A stretch of 64,000 nucleotides of DNA. Source: an uncultured Lewinella sp. (lineage in GTDB: Bacteria > Bacteroidota > Bacteroidia > Chitinophagales > Saprospiraceae). The stretch lies in contig CAJXPD010000012.1 in the NCBI GenBank assembly GCA_913057785.1, positions 1-64,000 on the forward strand, given 5' to 3'. The stretch's first letter is position 1, and each line of letters begins with the position of its first letter. The notes below the pieces were generated by a model. That model did not search any database, was not told the DNA's origin, and worked only from the letters and a program-made list of their open reading frames with translations. The position numbers and the translations under genes were made by a program. Of this stretch, positions 1 to 8,297 are shown in pieces.

Positions 1-89
1 CGTCCAAAATACCTGGCAACCATCCTGAGGCAAGTTGCCCCGCAGTCCATGGCGTCGAGTTGCTGATAAAATGGAAAATTGTTTGGCAT
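1..89 (-). CDS. C39-peptidase ABC exporter, N-terminal fragment (cut by window edge)
   Basis: Reading leftwards from an ATG at 89, 29 codons stay open to the window edge. The peptide begins MPNNFPFYQQLDAMDCGATC and continues LRMVARYFGR. This is the start of a C39 (bacteriocin-processing) peptidase domain: the Gln and the Cys of DCGATC match the oxyanion Gln and catalytic Cys, and CLRMVARYFG is the usual following helix. In this family the peptidase is normally fused to an ABC transporter that cuts double-glycine leader peptides while exporting them. Only the first 29 residues are visible, so the transmembrane and ATPase parts are inferred. It is divergent from the glycosyltransferase-like gene. 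A stand-alone C39 peptidase is the main alternative. Confidence 0.75.
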   Translation of the reverse strand, partial: MPNNFPFYQQLDAMDCGATCLRMVARYFG

Positions 90-294
90 ATAGTTAGATC
101 CTGCTGTTGATATTAGACAATGAAAATAAGATGTTACAAGCTAATTTTTATAATTTGTTGCCAGTTTTTTAAGCTTGTCCCTTTTCGGGAAAACAATGTT
201 TGAAGGGCCTAATCCTGGTACACTGGCCCTACTTAAGCTTCGAGATTGTCAGATTGTTTCAAGGTTTTGCATACTTACAGATCGTAAATTACTG

Positions 295-1248
295 ATGTAC
301 AATACCTTTGTTTCTTTAATTAGTGTTATTCAGAAACCTGCGGATATTAAGGGTTTGCCGGTGTTTTTGGAAAAAGTTCATGATTTAATGACCGCTAACT
401 TTTCCGACTACGAGGTCATTTTAATCAATAATCTGCCAGCTTATAATCTAGGAGATGAGCTTAACCATTTGGAGAAAGTCTATAAAAATCAGGTTTTTAT
501 ACTTAATCTTTCTACTTCAATTAACAAAAATCACGCCATAATTGCTGGCCTAGATCGGTCAAACGGGGACTATACTGTTGTCTTCGAACTCGAATTCGCC
601 GATAACCCTGATTTGATCCTACAACTCTTTCAGAAAACGCAAGAAAACTATGATATCGTATATCTGCGAGGCACTGGCCCCAAAGTAAGCATACGTTATC
701 AGGTATTTTATCGAATTTTCTACTTTCTACTCCGAAATTATTCCTCCCTTAAGATCGATGCCAGAGCCTACACCACCAGGATCATCTCTCGGCGCGCCTT
801 GAACTCTCTACTCAAACTGCGAGAGAACCTGCGCTACATGAAAGCCCTCTACTCTATTGTAGGGTACAACACCTCGTATCTGGAAACCACTGTCGGTCGG
901 CCAATTGAAGCTGAAGAGGGTTTCTCGGAACGCTTCAAAACGTCACTAATCGCCATAACTTCCTTCACCACCTTCCTTAACTCCCTCATGCTGTGGCTCT
1001 TTATCCTATCTCTGGCCTTCCTGATTGGCGTGGTGGTCAATGCCTTGGTATTCAAGTTCTCTGGAGCAGATCTCTTTGGTAATACCCAAGAAGCTCCTCC
1101 TGGTTGGACCTTCCTGGTCATTCTAATCTCCATCTTCTTTGCCGTTACCTGTCTCAACCTCTACATCATGTCCATCTATTTGGCCAATATCTACCACGAG
1201 ATTAAGAAACGACCATTGTATATCATTGAATCGATTCAACGCCCCTAA
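295..1248 (+). CDS. Glycosyltransferase family 2-like membrane protein (DPM1/GtrB-like), acidic motifs missing
   Basis: About 317 residues from ATG 295; the frame is open upstream to a TTG at 175 and an ATG at 196, but the conserved domain begins at MYNTFVSLISVI, so 295 is preferred. Layout follows GtrB/dolichol-phosphate-mannose-synthase-like proteins: a Rossmann-like GT-A domain, then two hydrophobic C-terminal segments (about residues 225-255 and 275-300). The metal/nucleotide residues are unusual. The position of the family VDDGS motif reads LINNLP, and the DADLQDPP position reads ELEFADNP. It may therefore be a weak or inactive transferase, or use another donor. The neighbour on the left is a divergent C39-peptidase exporter. 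No clear pathway context. Confidence 0.6.
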   Translation: MYNTFVSLISVIQKPADIKGLPVFLEKVHDLMTANFSDYEVILINNLPAYNLGDELNHLEKVYKNQVFILNLSTSINKNHAIIAGLDRSNGDYTVVFELEFADNPDLILQLFQKTQENYDIVYLRGTGPKVSIRYQVFYRIFYFLLRNYSSLKIDARAYTTRIISRRALNSLLKLRENLRYMKALYSIVGYNTSYLETTVGRPIEAEEGFSERFKTSLIAITSFTTFLNSLMLWLFILSLAFLIGVVVNALVFKFSGADLFGNTQEAPPGWTFLVILISIFFAVTCLNLYIMSIYLANIYHEIKKRPLYIIESIQRP

Positions 1249-1253
1249 TAAGC

Positions 1254-2834
1254 CTATCGGCGGCTACCATCTACAAATTGAATCACCTTAGCTTGAGGGT
1301 ATTCATTGGATAATAGTGCATCAACATATAATTGTGCATCCGATTGGTTTTTGAAATGCCCAATCAAATAGGAATACTCCGTATCTGAACGTTTTTCCAA
1401 ATAGATATTTTTGTATTGACTAAATAGCTTGTGATCCATCGTAAGGTATTCAGCAGTGGCTAGAATTTCGATGCGATAGCCTTGATAATCAGACTCGATC
1501 GTCATGAATTCCTGCTCTTCTGTCGCCGTATTCGTTTCTGCGGTACTTTCTGGGGCCTTGCTTTCAGCGACGGCAGGCTTTGTCTCCAAACTTGCCTTCA
1601 CCACTTGCCCTTTAGGGGTAGTATCCACTAAAGTCGTTTCTTCCCGTTTAGCCGGTTTCCTGCCCGGTACCGAAACAATTTCTCCCTGCAATACTTCCTG
1701 CAAGAGTGCTGCCTCTTGTTCCTTTCGGATAATATCCGCTAGGCTCAGGCGCTCAATGGGATCACTGTCAGCATAACCGATAATCTTTAGTTCTGTTCTA
1801 CGGTTGGCCTGATGCTCTTTATCGTCACATTCTACATCATCCGCACAGTGATTCACCAATTGGCTTTCTCCGTACCCTTTTGCCGATAGTCTTTCGTACT
1901 CAATTCCTCCATTCTTGGCAATATATTCCACGGCAGCGTCCGCTCTTGCCTGTGATAATTTTCGGTTATCTCTTTTTTGACCACGGGAATCCGTATGAGA
2001 TCCTAACTCGATAAGCAATACCGGGTTATCCTTTAACAAGGTAATCACCTTATCTAGTTCCAAAGCGGCATCTGCGCGAATTTCATCACTATTGTAATCG
2101 TAATAAATGTTTTCCAATGCAATCACTTTGTCCAAGCTTGCTTTTTCTAATTCTAAATTTGCCAATAAAGTACCCATAGCAAATCCCTCCGTAAGATTAT
2201 CCGATACGCCTGGGCCAGGGCCAATATCTTGAACGCCATCAATGCACACTATGCAACCCTTTACATCCACGTAGGCTTCAATGCGTTTATTAAAGTAACC
2301 TTCCTTCCTAATCAAAAATGTATAGTGATTACCTCTTTGAAGAGTGTACTTGAATTCTGGGCTAGGATATATCGGCATATCCAGTTCTTGTTCTCGGTTC
2401 GTATTATTATAGACCTCAATGTGCGTATCAGTAATGGAAATAGCCGAGTCGGCTCTAGTCCTTGTTTCAGCTAAGGTCAATTCCAGTAAATAACCTGGGC
2501 GTCTTTTTAGCTTAATTTTGGGAAAGACCTTTTTACCTGGTGCTACATCATGCGTTGATTCTACCAACTCAGCCGGAAAGAAGAGATTCTTACTGGCACG
2601 AATCAAAAGATCCTTATTAGCTGGCACTTCACAAGTAAAGAAGCCTTCCGTATTCGTGTATGCCTCGGCTATAATGGATTCTGTAACCTGATCGATTACC
2701 TTGACTTGAACCTCGTTTAGGTATCCGCGGTTGTCATCTTCGAAGACGTAGCCTTCTAAAATTACGTTCTGTCCTGTTGACAAAATTGGGCAACTCATCA
2801 CCAGTAGAATGGCAAAAAATAATGGGCGTTTCAT
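1254..2834 (-). CDS. OmpA-family protein with N-terminal regulatory-like domain and C-terminal SPOR domain
   Basis: 526 residues with a Sec signal peptide (about 1-21, hydrophobic stretch LFFAILLVMSCPIL). A carboxypeptidase-regulatory-like beta sandwich follows (about 25-115, VILEGYVFEDDNRGYLNEV). An OmpA peptidoglycan-binding domain lies at about 240-352 (YYDYNSDEIRADAALEL, SHTDSRG, NRRTELKI), with a Cys-containing insertion NHCADDVECDD typical of Bacteroidota OmpA domains. The last 80 residues look like a SPOR domain (YRIEILA... SYLIGHFKNQSDA), which in other proteins binds denuded septal glycan strands. So two different peptidoglycan-binding modules sit in one outer-membrane or periplasmic protein. 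Divergent from fmt, convergent with the glycosyltransferase-like gene. Confidence 0.8.
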   Translation of the reverse strand: MKRPLFFAILLVMSCPILSTGQNVILEGYVFEDDNRGYLNEVQVKVIDQVTESIIAEAYTNTEGFFTCEVPANKDLLIRASKNLFFPAELVESTHDVAPGKKVFPKIKLKRRPGYLLELTLAETRTRADSAISITDTHIEVYNNTNREQELDMPIYPSPEFKYTLQRGNHYTFLIRKEGYFNKRIEAYVDVKGCIVCIDGVQDIGPGPGVSDNLTEGFAMGTLLANLELEKASLDKVIALENIYYDYNSDEIRADAALELDKVITLLKDNPVLLIELGSHTDSRGQKRDNRKLSQARADAAVEYIAKNGGIEYERLSAKGYGESQLVNHCADDVECDDKEHQANRRTELKIIGYADSDPIERLSLADIIRKEQEAALLQEVLQGEIVSVPGRKPAKREETTLVDTTPKGQVVKASLETKPAVAESKAPESTAETNTATEEQEFMTIESDYQGYRIEILATAEYLTMDHKLFSQYKNIYLEKRSDTEYSYLIGHFKNQSDAQLYVDALLSNEYPQAKVIQFVDGSRR

Positions 2835-2940
2835 GTAGTGTTGATCGTATTTGTTTGTATAATGACGAAATTTTTTTTCATTGTCACCTCCTAGAGCGCT
2901 CCGTTGATCGCTCTTTGCTCAATAAACCATAATAGAATAC

Positions 2941-3864
2941 ATGAGCTTAAGAATCGTTTTCATGGGCACCCCCGAATTTGCGGTACCCTCTTTGGCAATT
3001 TTACTGGAAAATGGCTACGATGTTGCAGGAGTAGTGACTGCAACCGATAAATATGGTGGAAGAGGTAACAAAGTCCTACTGGAATCCGCGGTAAAGAAAT
3101 ATGCTGTTGAAAAGGGAATAAAGGTACTACAGCCCACTAAACTCCGAGATCCTGCCTTCTTGGAAGATCTCGCTGCCCTCAAAGCAGATTTACAAATTGT
3201 GGTGGCCTTTCGGATGCTTCCGGAGGTAGTTTGGGATATGCCGAACAAAGGGACCTTTAATCTGCATGGATCACTCTTACCTAAATACAGAGGAGCTGCT
3301 CCAATCAACTGGGCAGTTATTCGTGGGGAGGAAACAACCGGAGTAACGACTTTCTTCATTCGACATAAGATCGATACAGGGGATATCATCTTACAGCGGG
3401 AAATGCCGATCGGACCCGACGATACCGCTGGAGATGTGCATGATCGGATGATGGAATTGGGCGCGGAGGCAGTGTTGGAAACAGTACAAATGATTGAAAA
3501 GGATCAAGTGGAACTACAAGTACAAGATCATCAAGCTGCCACCAAAGCACCAAAACTCTTCAAGGAAACTTGTGAGATCGATTTCAACAAAACCAGCGAA
3601 GAAGTACATAATTTCATCAGGGGTTTAAGTCCATATCCAGCGGCTTGGACGACCTTAGATGGCAAGCAATTGAAGATTTTGAGAAGCGAAGTTGTCATGA
3701 CTATGGAAATGCCTTCTACTCCCCCAGGCACTTTCTCTTCTGACAATAAAAGCTACATTCAAGTAAGTACTGCAAATGGGTACATTAACCTTCTGGAGTT
3801 GCAGTTGCAAGGAAGAAAACGAATGAAGGTGAAAGATTTCTTGAATGGATATACCTTTGAATAA
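2941..3864 (+). CDS. fmt: Methionyl-tRNA formyltransferase
   Basis: 307 residues, the usual family length. It formylates the amino group of Met on initiator tRNA using 10-formyl-tetrahydrofolate, in the cytoplasm. The N-terminal formyltransferase domain starts with VFMGTPEFAVPSLAIL. The catalytic signature FNLHGSLLPKYRGAAPINW supplies the Asn and His, and the Asp lies in RHKIDTGDII. The C-terminal OB-like tRNA-binding domain runs from about residue 205. ATG at 2941 gives a complete N-terminus. It is followed after 74 bases by dctP, on the same strand but functionally unrelated. Confidence 0.96.
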   Translation: MSLRIVFMGTPEFAVPSLAILLENGYDVAGVVTATDKYGGRGNKVLLESAVKKYAVEKGIKVLQPTKLRDPAFLEDLAALKADLQIVVAFRMLPEVVWDMPNKGTFNLHGSLLPKYRGAAPINWAVIRGEETTGVTTFFIRHKIDTGDIILQREMPIGPDDTAGDVHDRMMELGAEAVLETVQMIEKDQVELQVQDHQAATKAPKLFKETCEIDFNKTSEEVHNFIRGLSPYPAAWTTLDGKQLKILRSEVVMTMEMPSTPPGTFSSDNKSYIQVSTANGYINLLELQLQGRKRMKVKDFLNGYTFE

Positions 3865-3938
3865 GCTTATTTGCTACTTTCAGCATGTCTAATACCTGAT
3901 TAAGTCCGTAGACATTTCCAAGCAAAACTGTTTCGAGC

Positions 3939-5060
3939 ATGAAATTAAGTAGAAAAGGATTCTTTAAAGGGCTGGCATTGGGAACCATCTCTCTGCCTCT
4001 TTTCTTGCGATCCCTAATGAGTGAGAATATTGCCCAAAATCAACAAGGAGGGCCGAACGTAATTAGTGGCAAACAGTACAACTGGAAAATGGTAACCACT
4101 TGGCCGCCGAACTTTCCGATTCTGGGCGAGGCATGCCAACATTATGCCGATCTTGTCAAGGAAATGTCTGGCGGAAGGATCAATATCCAAGTCTTCGGAG
4201 GAGGAGAATTGGTGCCGCCTTTAGAGACTTTTGATACCGTAAGGAATGGAGGAGCGGAAATGGGACATGGTGCCGCTTACTATTGGGCGGGCAAGATTCC
4301 CGCTGGACAGTTCTTTGGATCTGTGCCCTTTGGGATGAATGCCCAGCAATTGACGGCTTGGATACTGACCGGAGGTGGAATGGAAATGTGGGAAGATTTG
4401 TACAAGGACTTTAATCTAGTCCCTATACTCGCGGGAAATACTGGCGTACAAATGGGTGGATGGTTTAATCGCGAGATTAATAGCATTGAAGATCTAAAGG
4501 GCTTAAAGATGAGGATTCCCGGGCTTGGGGGTAAAGTCTTGGAGAAAGCTGGAGGAGCACCGGTCTTGTTGGCAGGTAGCGAAATCTATACTGGCTTAGA
4601 ACGCGGTGTGATTGACGCTACAGAATGGATTGGGCCTTTCCACGACTCAAAAATGGGGTTTCCGGAAATTGCAAAGTATTACTACTCTCCAGGTTGGCAT
4701 GAAATGGGCACTGCCTTGGAGCTTATTGTCAATAAAGAAAAGTTTGAAAGCTTGCCTTTTGACCTCCAAGCTATTCTTCGCACTGCTTCTCTCCGGATCA
4801 GTACTTGGGTTTTGAGCGAGATGGAAACTAAAAACGCGGAAGTCCTAGCCAGCCTAATGGATCAAGGAGTAGATATCCGCCCATTTCCACAAGAAGTAAT
4901 TGATCAGTTGAGAATCTATACCAATGAAGTAATCGAAGAAGTTACGGCCAATGATCCCATAGCAGCTAAAGTATACGCTTCTTATGATGCTTACCGAAAG
5001 AGAGCAGCAGCTTGGTCCGAATGGACAGAGAAGCTGTTCTACACCAAAATTCAAAGCTAG
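3939..5060 (+). CDS. dctP: TRAP transporter substrate-binding protein (DctP family, TakP-like)
   Basis: 373 residues. Periplasmic solute receptor of a tripartite ATP-independent transporter. The N-terminus KLSRKGFFKGLALG resembles a Tat signal with RK in place of the twin arginines, followed by a hydrophobic stretch. The mature part begins WKMVTTWPPNFPILGEA. LKGLKMRIPGLGGKV contains the Arg that binds substrate carboxylates in this family, and IDATEWIGPF followed by YYYSPGWHE is the pattern of TakP, which binds 2-oxo acids and other monocarboxylates. The exact ligand cannot be told. The matching permeases DctM and DctQ are on the opposite strand, with only four bases between the stop codons of dctP and dctM. 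Confidence 0.92.
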   Translation: MKLSRKGFFKGLALGTISLPLFLRSLMSENIAQNQQGGPNVISGKQYNWKMVTTWPPNFPILGEACQHYADLVKEMSGGRINIQVFGGGELVPPLETFDTVRNGGAEMGHGAAYYWAGKIPAGQFFGSVPFGMNAQQLTAWILTGGGMEMWEDLYKDFNLVPILAGNTGVQMGGWFNREINSIEDLKGLKMRIPGLGGKVLEKAGGAPVLLAGSEIYTGLERGVIDATEWIGPFHDSKMGFPEIAKYYYSPGWHEMGTALELIVNKEKFESLPFDLQAILRTASLRISTWVLSEMETKNAEVLASLMDQGVDIRPFPQEVIDQLRIYTNEVIEEVTANDPIAAKVYASYDAYRKRAAAWSEWTEKLFYTKIQS

Positions 5061-5064
5061 TCGC

Positions 5065-6375
5065 CTACAGAGAAAACTGTAGCAGGCTGATGATCTCAGG
5101 AAACAAGATCACTAAGCCTAAGAACACCAACTGAATCACCACAAAAGGAATTATGCCTCGGTATAAATGCTGTGTGGTGACGGTAGGTGGTGCTACTCCC
5201 TTCAGATAGAAAAGAGAGAAGCCGAAAGGAGGAGATAGAAAAGAGGTTTGCAGATTTAGGGCCAGTAAGATTCCAATCCAAATCAAATCGATTTCCAGCT
5301 CTAGGAAAATCGGTGCTACCACTGGCACAATGATGAAAATAATCTCGATAAAGTCGATAAAGAAGCCGGCCACAAATACCACGATCATCACTAACAGCAG
5401 AAATCCCATCGCTGGAAGATCCGCTTCTCTGATCAAATTCACCAAATATTCATCCCCGTGCATTTCCCTGAAAACAAAAGTAAAGGTAGTTGCTCCCAAT
5501 AGGATGATAAACACCATACTGGTCAGGTGAGTAGTTTCTGTCAGTACCGACTTTAACACCTCAAGATTAAACTTCCCTTGGAAAATGGTCAACAGGGTCG
5601 CTCCTAAGGCACCTACTGCCGCTGCTTCAGTGGGCGTAGCAATACCCGTAAATATGGAGCCCAAAACGGAAATAATGAGCAGAAAGGGAAGAACAAAGGC
5701 CTTAATAACCTTTGCGGCAAAGTCCTTATCCTTGAACGCCTGAATTTCTTCTAGGGGTATACTTGGTGCCGATTCTGGGTGAATCCTAGCCTTAATCATG
5801 ATATACAGAATATAGCATACTACCAGTAAGACACCGGGAAGAAAAGCTGCCGCAAATAGCTTCCCAACAGAGACATTTAAGACACTAGCTAGGAGCACCA
5901 GCACCACAGATGGTGGAATAATCTGTCCTAGTGTACCGGAAGCAGCAATAGTACCTGTGGCCAGTTCGGGGCTATAGCCTCTTTTCAACATAGTGGGCAA
6001 ACTGATCAAACCCATGGTGATCACCGTAGCCCCCACTATTCCGGTGGAGGCTGCTAAAAGGGCCCCAACTATCACCACAGAGATAGCTAAACCGCCCTTA
6101 ATTCTCCCCAATAAAATGGCCATCGTTTCCAACAGACTTTCCGCTAATCCGGACTTCTCCAGCATGATCCCCATAAAAATAAACAGTGGAACAGCTATCA
6201 ATACATAATTTGTCATTACCCCCATGATCCTGGGAGGCAGTGTACTAAAACTACCTGCGTCCAAAAAACAAAGGGCATAGATCATGGAAATCCCACCTAA
6301 GGTAAAAGCCACTGGGTATCCGTAGAGGATTAGGACAAATATGCTGACGAAAAGAATAATCGCTAATATCTCCAT
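5065..6375 (-). CDS. dctM: TRAP transporter large permease subunit DctM
   Basis: 436 residues, normal length for DctM, the 11-12 helix subunit that couples sodium import to substrate uptake. It is almost entirely hydrophobic. Recognisable parts are LFIFMGIMLEKSGLAE, the glycine/threonine-rich GIVGATVITMGLISLP, GTLGQIIPPSVVLVLLASV and the C-terminal LNLQTSFLSPPFGFSLFYLKG, all typical of the family. Two bases separate it from the stop of dctQ upstream, so the two permease genes are one transcript. Its 3' end converges on dctP. A small hairpin (5065-5070 with 5077-5082) overlaps the last codons, but there is no T-run. Confidence 0.95.
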   Translation of the reverse strand: MEILAIILFVSIFVLILYGYPVAFTLGGISMIYALCFLDAGSFSTLPPRIMGVMTNYVLIAVPLFIFMGIMLEKSGLAESLLETMAILLGRIKGGLAISVVIVGALLAASTGIVGATVITMGLISLPTMLKRGYSPELATGTIAASGTLGQIIPPSVVLVLLASVLNVSVGKLFAAAFLPGVLLVVCYILYIMIKARIHPESAPSIPLEEIQAFKDKDFAAKVIKAFVLPFLLIISVLGSIFTGIATPTEAAAVGALGATLLTIFQGKFNLEVLKSVLTETTHLTSMVFIILLGATTFTFVFREMHGDEYLVNLIREADLPAMGFLLLVMIVVFVAGFFIDFIEIIFIIVPVVAPIFLELEIDLIWIGILLALNLQTSFLSPPFGFSLFYLKGVAPPTVTTQHLYRGIIPFVVIQLVFLGLVILFPEIISLLQFSL

Positions 6376-6377
6376 GC

Positions 6378-6893
6378 TTATTCTGGCTTAGAGGTTTCCG
6401 GTGAACGCCATTGTTGGTAAGCCTTCAAGGCCTCCCCTATAGCTTGTAATAAGAGTAGTATAATCCCAAATGTGATGGCAAACTTAATGATATACCTGGC
6501 CGGCAAACCACCAGGGTCAGGCGAAGTCTCCCGAATATTGAAGGAGGTCATCCCATAATTGAATGAATAAATGATGATCACTACGCACCAGGGAATCAGA
6601 AAAATGCTGTTCCCAATAAGATTAACCAAGGCTTTATCCCTTTGGGAAAATTTCGCATAGAACAAATCCACTCTAACATGTCTATCATGTTTAAAGGCAA
6701 ACGATGCTCCAAGCAAAAATATCAATGAAAAGAGGTGCCATTCCAATTCCATGATCCAAGCTGAAGTATCGCTTAAAATGTAGCGAGTGACCACATCAAA
6801 ACATACAAGAATGACTAGCAAGAGGGTAAGCCAGGAAGTCCCCTTTCCTATTCGTTCGCTGAGCTGATCAATACCATCAATTATTTTCTGCAT
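6378..6893 (-). CDS. dctQ: TRAP transporter small permease subunit DctQ
   Basis: 171 residues from ATG 6893 (MQKIIDGIDQLSERIGKG); an in-frame start at 6932 would add 13 residues that do not resemble the family, so 6893 is chosen. Four transmembrane helices: WLTLLLVILVCFDVVTRYIL, MELEWHLFSLIFLLGASFAF, LIGNSIFLIPWCVVIIIYSF and FAITFGIILLLLQAI. The DVVTRY and MELEWHLFS motifs and the HVRVDL stretch are characteristic. It supports DctM in the inner membrane. First gene of the dctQM pair. Confidence 0.92.
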   Translation of the reverse strand: MQKIIDGIDQLSERIGKGTSWLTLLLVILVCFDVVTRYILSDTSAWIMELEWHLFSLIFLLGASFAFKHDRHVRVDLFYAKFSQRDKALVNLIGNSIFLIPWCVVIIIYSFNYGMTSFNIRETSPDPGGLPARYIIKFAITFGIILLLLQAIGEALKAYQQWRSPETSKPE

Positions 6894-7017
6894 GCCCCAC
6901 AAGTATTTTGTGAATGGACAGGAAAAATACAAAACCTAGCGAGCTTCTCTAATTTGGGGTAGAAAAAATAAAGGATATGGGATAAAGGTCAAAACAAATA
7001 ATCATTCCAGGCAAAAA

Positions 7018-7056
7018 ATAAGGGTGGTACCGACAGCATCTCGGCACCACCCTTAT
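7018..7056 (-). terminator. Rho-independent terminator of the glucosaminidase gene
   Basis: Perfect 11-base-pair stem (7018-7028 with 7046-7056, minus-strand sequence ATAAGGGTGGT/ACCACCCTTAT), with a further CCGA/TCGG pairing inside the loop. On the minus strand it is followed by a T-rich run (TTTTTT). It lies 19 bases past the stop of the glucosaminidase gene. Confidence 0.85.
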
Positions 7057-7074
7057 AATCGAAGCACTTTCTAT

Positions 7075-7890
7075 TTATGCCCGATCTAAGCGGTGTAGTT
7101 TTAAAGTTTCGATAATCTTAATCAGCTTCTCAGCATAACGCTTATCGGTAGCGTAGCCCGCCTTTTTCAAACCATGTGCCCACTTTTTATAATCTGTCTT
7201 CTTAAGCTTCAACAAATGCTTGTAGCGCTTGGAAGTTAGCAAGCGGGAATGTTCTCGATAGCTCTCCCAAGAGGAGTTGAATACCCTAAACATATCATAT
7301 ACATCATCGTCTGTGTAATTTCTGCAGGTGCAGCCTTTACATTTTGATCTACACTTAATTCCGAAGTGATTATTGGATTCTGTAGACAGTCGGCTATCGC
7401 CGGCATTCGATTCTAGCAAACCTTGAGCAAGGGTAATACTGGCAGGAATCCCGAACTGCTGCATTTCTTTCAAAGCCACCTCCTTGTACTGATTGATGTA
7501 ATTGTAGACATGTTGTTTCTTAGCTCTGACAATATCAGGATCAATATTCTTACGTTTGGCGTAATCAGGACTCAAAATGAAAGTTAGATTGGCAAAGGTA
7601 TTTCCTCGGTTATCCTTAGGCTTAGGTTTTTCAGTTTTGACAGGTGCATGATAGGAAGTCGGTACCGCAACGGCACTCGCTGCATTAGCATTTGGTGCGA
7701 TAGATTGACTTGCAATTGGACGCTCACTGGCATCTTGCATATTAAATTGAATCGAAATATCCCTGCTGAATAAAAGGTGTAATATCAAGGCCAAACACAT
7801 TAATTGAAACCAGTTCTTAAAAATCCAAGTAAGAGAAGAAGGAGAAGAGGAATCTTCTTGCATTTGATAAGTATGGTAAAGTGTATTCAT
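7075..7890 (-). CDS. Membrane-anchored glucosaminidase (peptidoglycan hydrolase, FlgJ/endo-beta-N-acetylglucosaminidase type)
   Basis: 271 residues. A short cytoplasmic N-terminus is followed by one membrane helix (about 25-42, WFQLMCLALILHLLF), a linker, and a glucosaminidase domain from about residue 130 to the end. ITLAQGLLESNAGDSRL carries the expected catalytic Glu; NNHFGIKC, FRVFNSSWESYREHS and the closing KAGYATDKRYAEKLIKII are family signatures. It should cut beta-1,4 glycan bonds of peptidoglycan in the periplasm. Odd point: four cysteines in KCRSKCKGCTC in the middle of the domain. Monocistronic, with its own promoter and terminator. A start nine codons later (7863) is possible. Confidence 0.88.
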   Translation of the reverse strand: MNTLYHTYQMQEDSSSPSSLTWIFKNWFQLMCLALILHLLFSRDISIQFNMQDASERPIASQSIAPNANAASAVAVPTSYHAPVKTEKPKPKDNRGNTFANLTFILSPDYAKRKNIDPDIVRAKKQHVYNYINQYKEVALKEMQQFGIPASITLAQGLLESNAGDSRLSTESNNHFGIKCRSKCKGCTCRNYTDDDVYDMFRVFNSSWESYREHSRLLTSKRYKHLLKLKKTDYKKWAHGLKKAGYATDKRYAEKLIKIIETLKLHRLDRA

Positions 7891-7915
7891 TACATCAAAT
7901 TGTTTTTACAATAAA

Positions 7916-7945
7916 CAAATTTAAACATTTTGTTTTAAATTTCAA
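7916..7945 (-). promoter_or_regulatory. Bacteroidota-type promoter of the glucosaminidase gene
   Basis: On the minus strand: TTG (7945-7943), a 19-base spacer, then TAAATTTG (7923-7916), an exact TAnnTTTG match. The start codon is 26 bases further on, giving a short leader. Confidence 0.65.
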
Positions 7946-8240
7946 AAAAGAAACTTATTGTTTTTTTTATAGCTATATAATCCCTTACTTGCGGGGCAAT
8001 TTTGGAAGATTCTGGACGGCAATTACTATTTTTATTGCCTTGAAAACTAAAGTAGTTAACCACCTAAGAGGGGAAAGAAGGAGACACAGCAGAAAAGTAT
8101 CTCATTTTTTCATACAAAGCCTATTTTAAACTAGAGATCGTGGCTATATTCCTACGATAATCAGTTCTATTGGAAGAGAAAATAGTACACCTAGTTGTAG
8201 GATTTGCAAGACCCTCATTCCTAAATAAAATGGCCAATAA

Positions 8241-8275
8241 TTGTTTTACTTAGTGTATTTTTTACACTACCTTTG
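8241..8275 (+). promoter_or_regulatory. Bacteroidota-type promoter of the amino-sugar kinase/pfkA operon
   Basis: TACCTTTG at 8268-8275 is an exact TAnnTTTG -7 box. The nearest upstream TTG is at 8241-8243 with a longer than usual 24-base spacer. Expected transcription start is near 8281, at the edge of a perfect palindrome. Confidence 0.6.
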
Positions 8276-8281
8276 CAGGGC

Positions 8282-8297
8282 CTGAAATGCATTTCAG
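8282..8297. repeat. 16-base perfect palindrome abutting the kinase start codon
   Basis: CTGAAATGCATTTCAG reads the same on both strands. It begins seven bases after the -7 box and ends directly before the ATG at 8298, so it covers nearly the whole predicted leader. It could be a repressor operator, or form a 6-bp hairpin with a TGCA loop in the mRNA 5' end. Confidence 0.7.

Larger units (their letters stand above)
7891..8297. other. 407-base divergent intergenic region
   Basis: AT-rich gap between the divergent glucosaminidase and amino-sugar kinase genes. It holds a promoter for each gene and, next to the kinase start codon, a 16-base palindrome. An open frame at 7881-8129 (plus) has no recognisable domain and begins inside the glucosaminidase start region, so I do not call it a gene. 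The rest (about 7950-8235) shows nothing I can name. Confidence 0.6.

Noticed and set aside
849-1157. Open frame on the minus strand inside the glycosyltransferase-like gene
   Set aside because: No domain, and it lies wholly within a better supported coding frame; it is a shadow.
7881-8129. 82-codon open frame in the glucosaminidase/kinase gap
   Set aside because: It starts inside the glucosaminidase start region, has no recognisable domain and covers the promoter of that gene.
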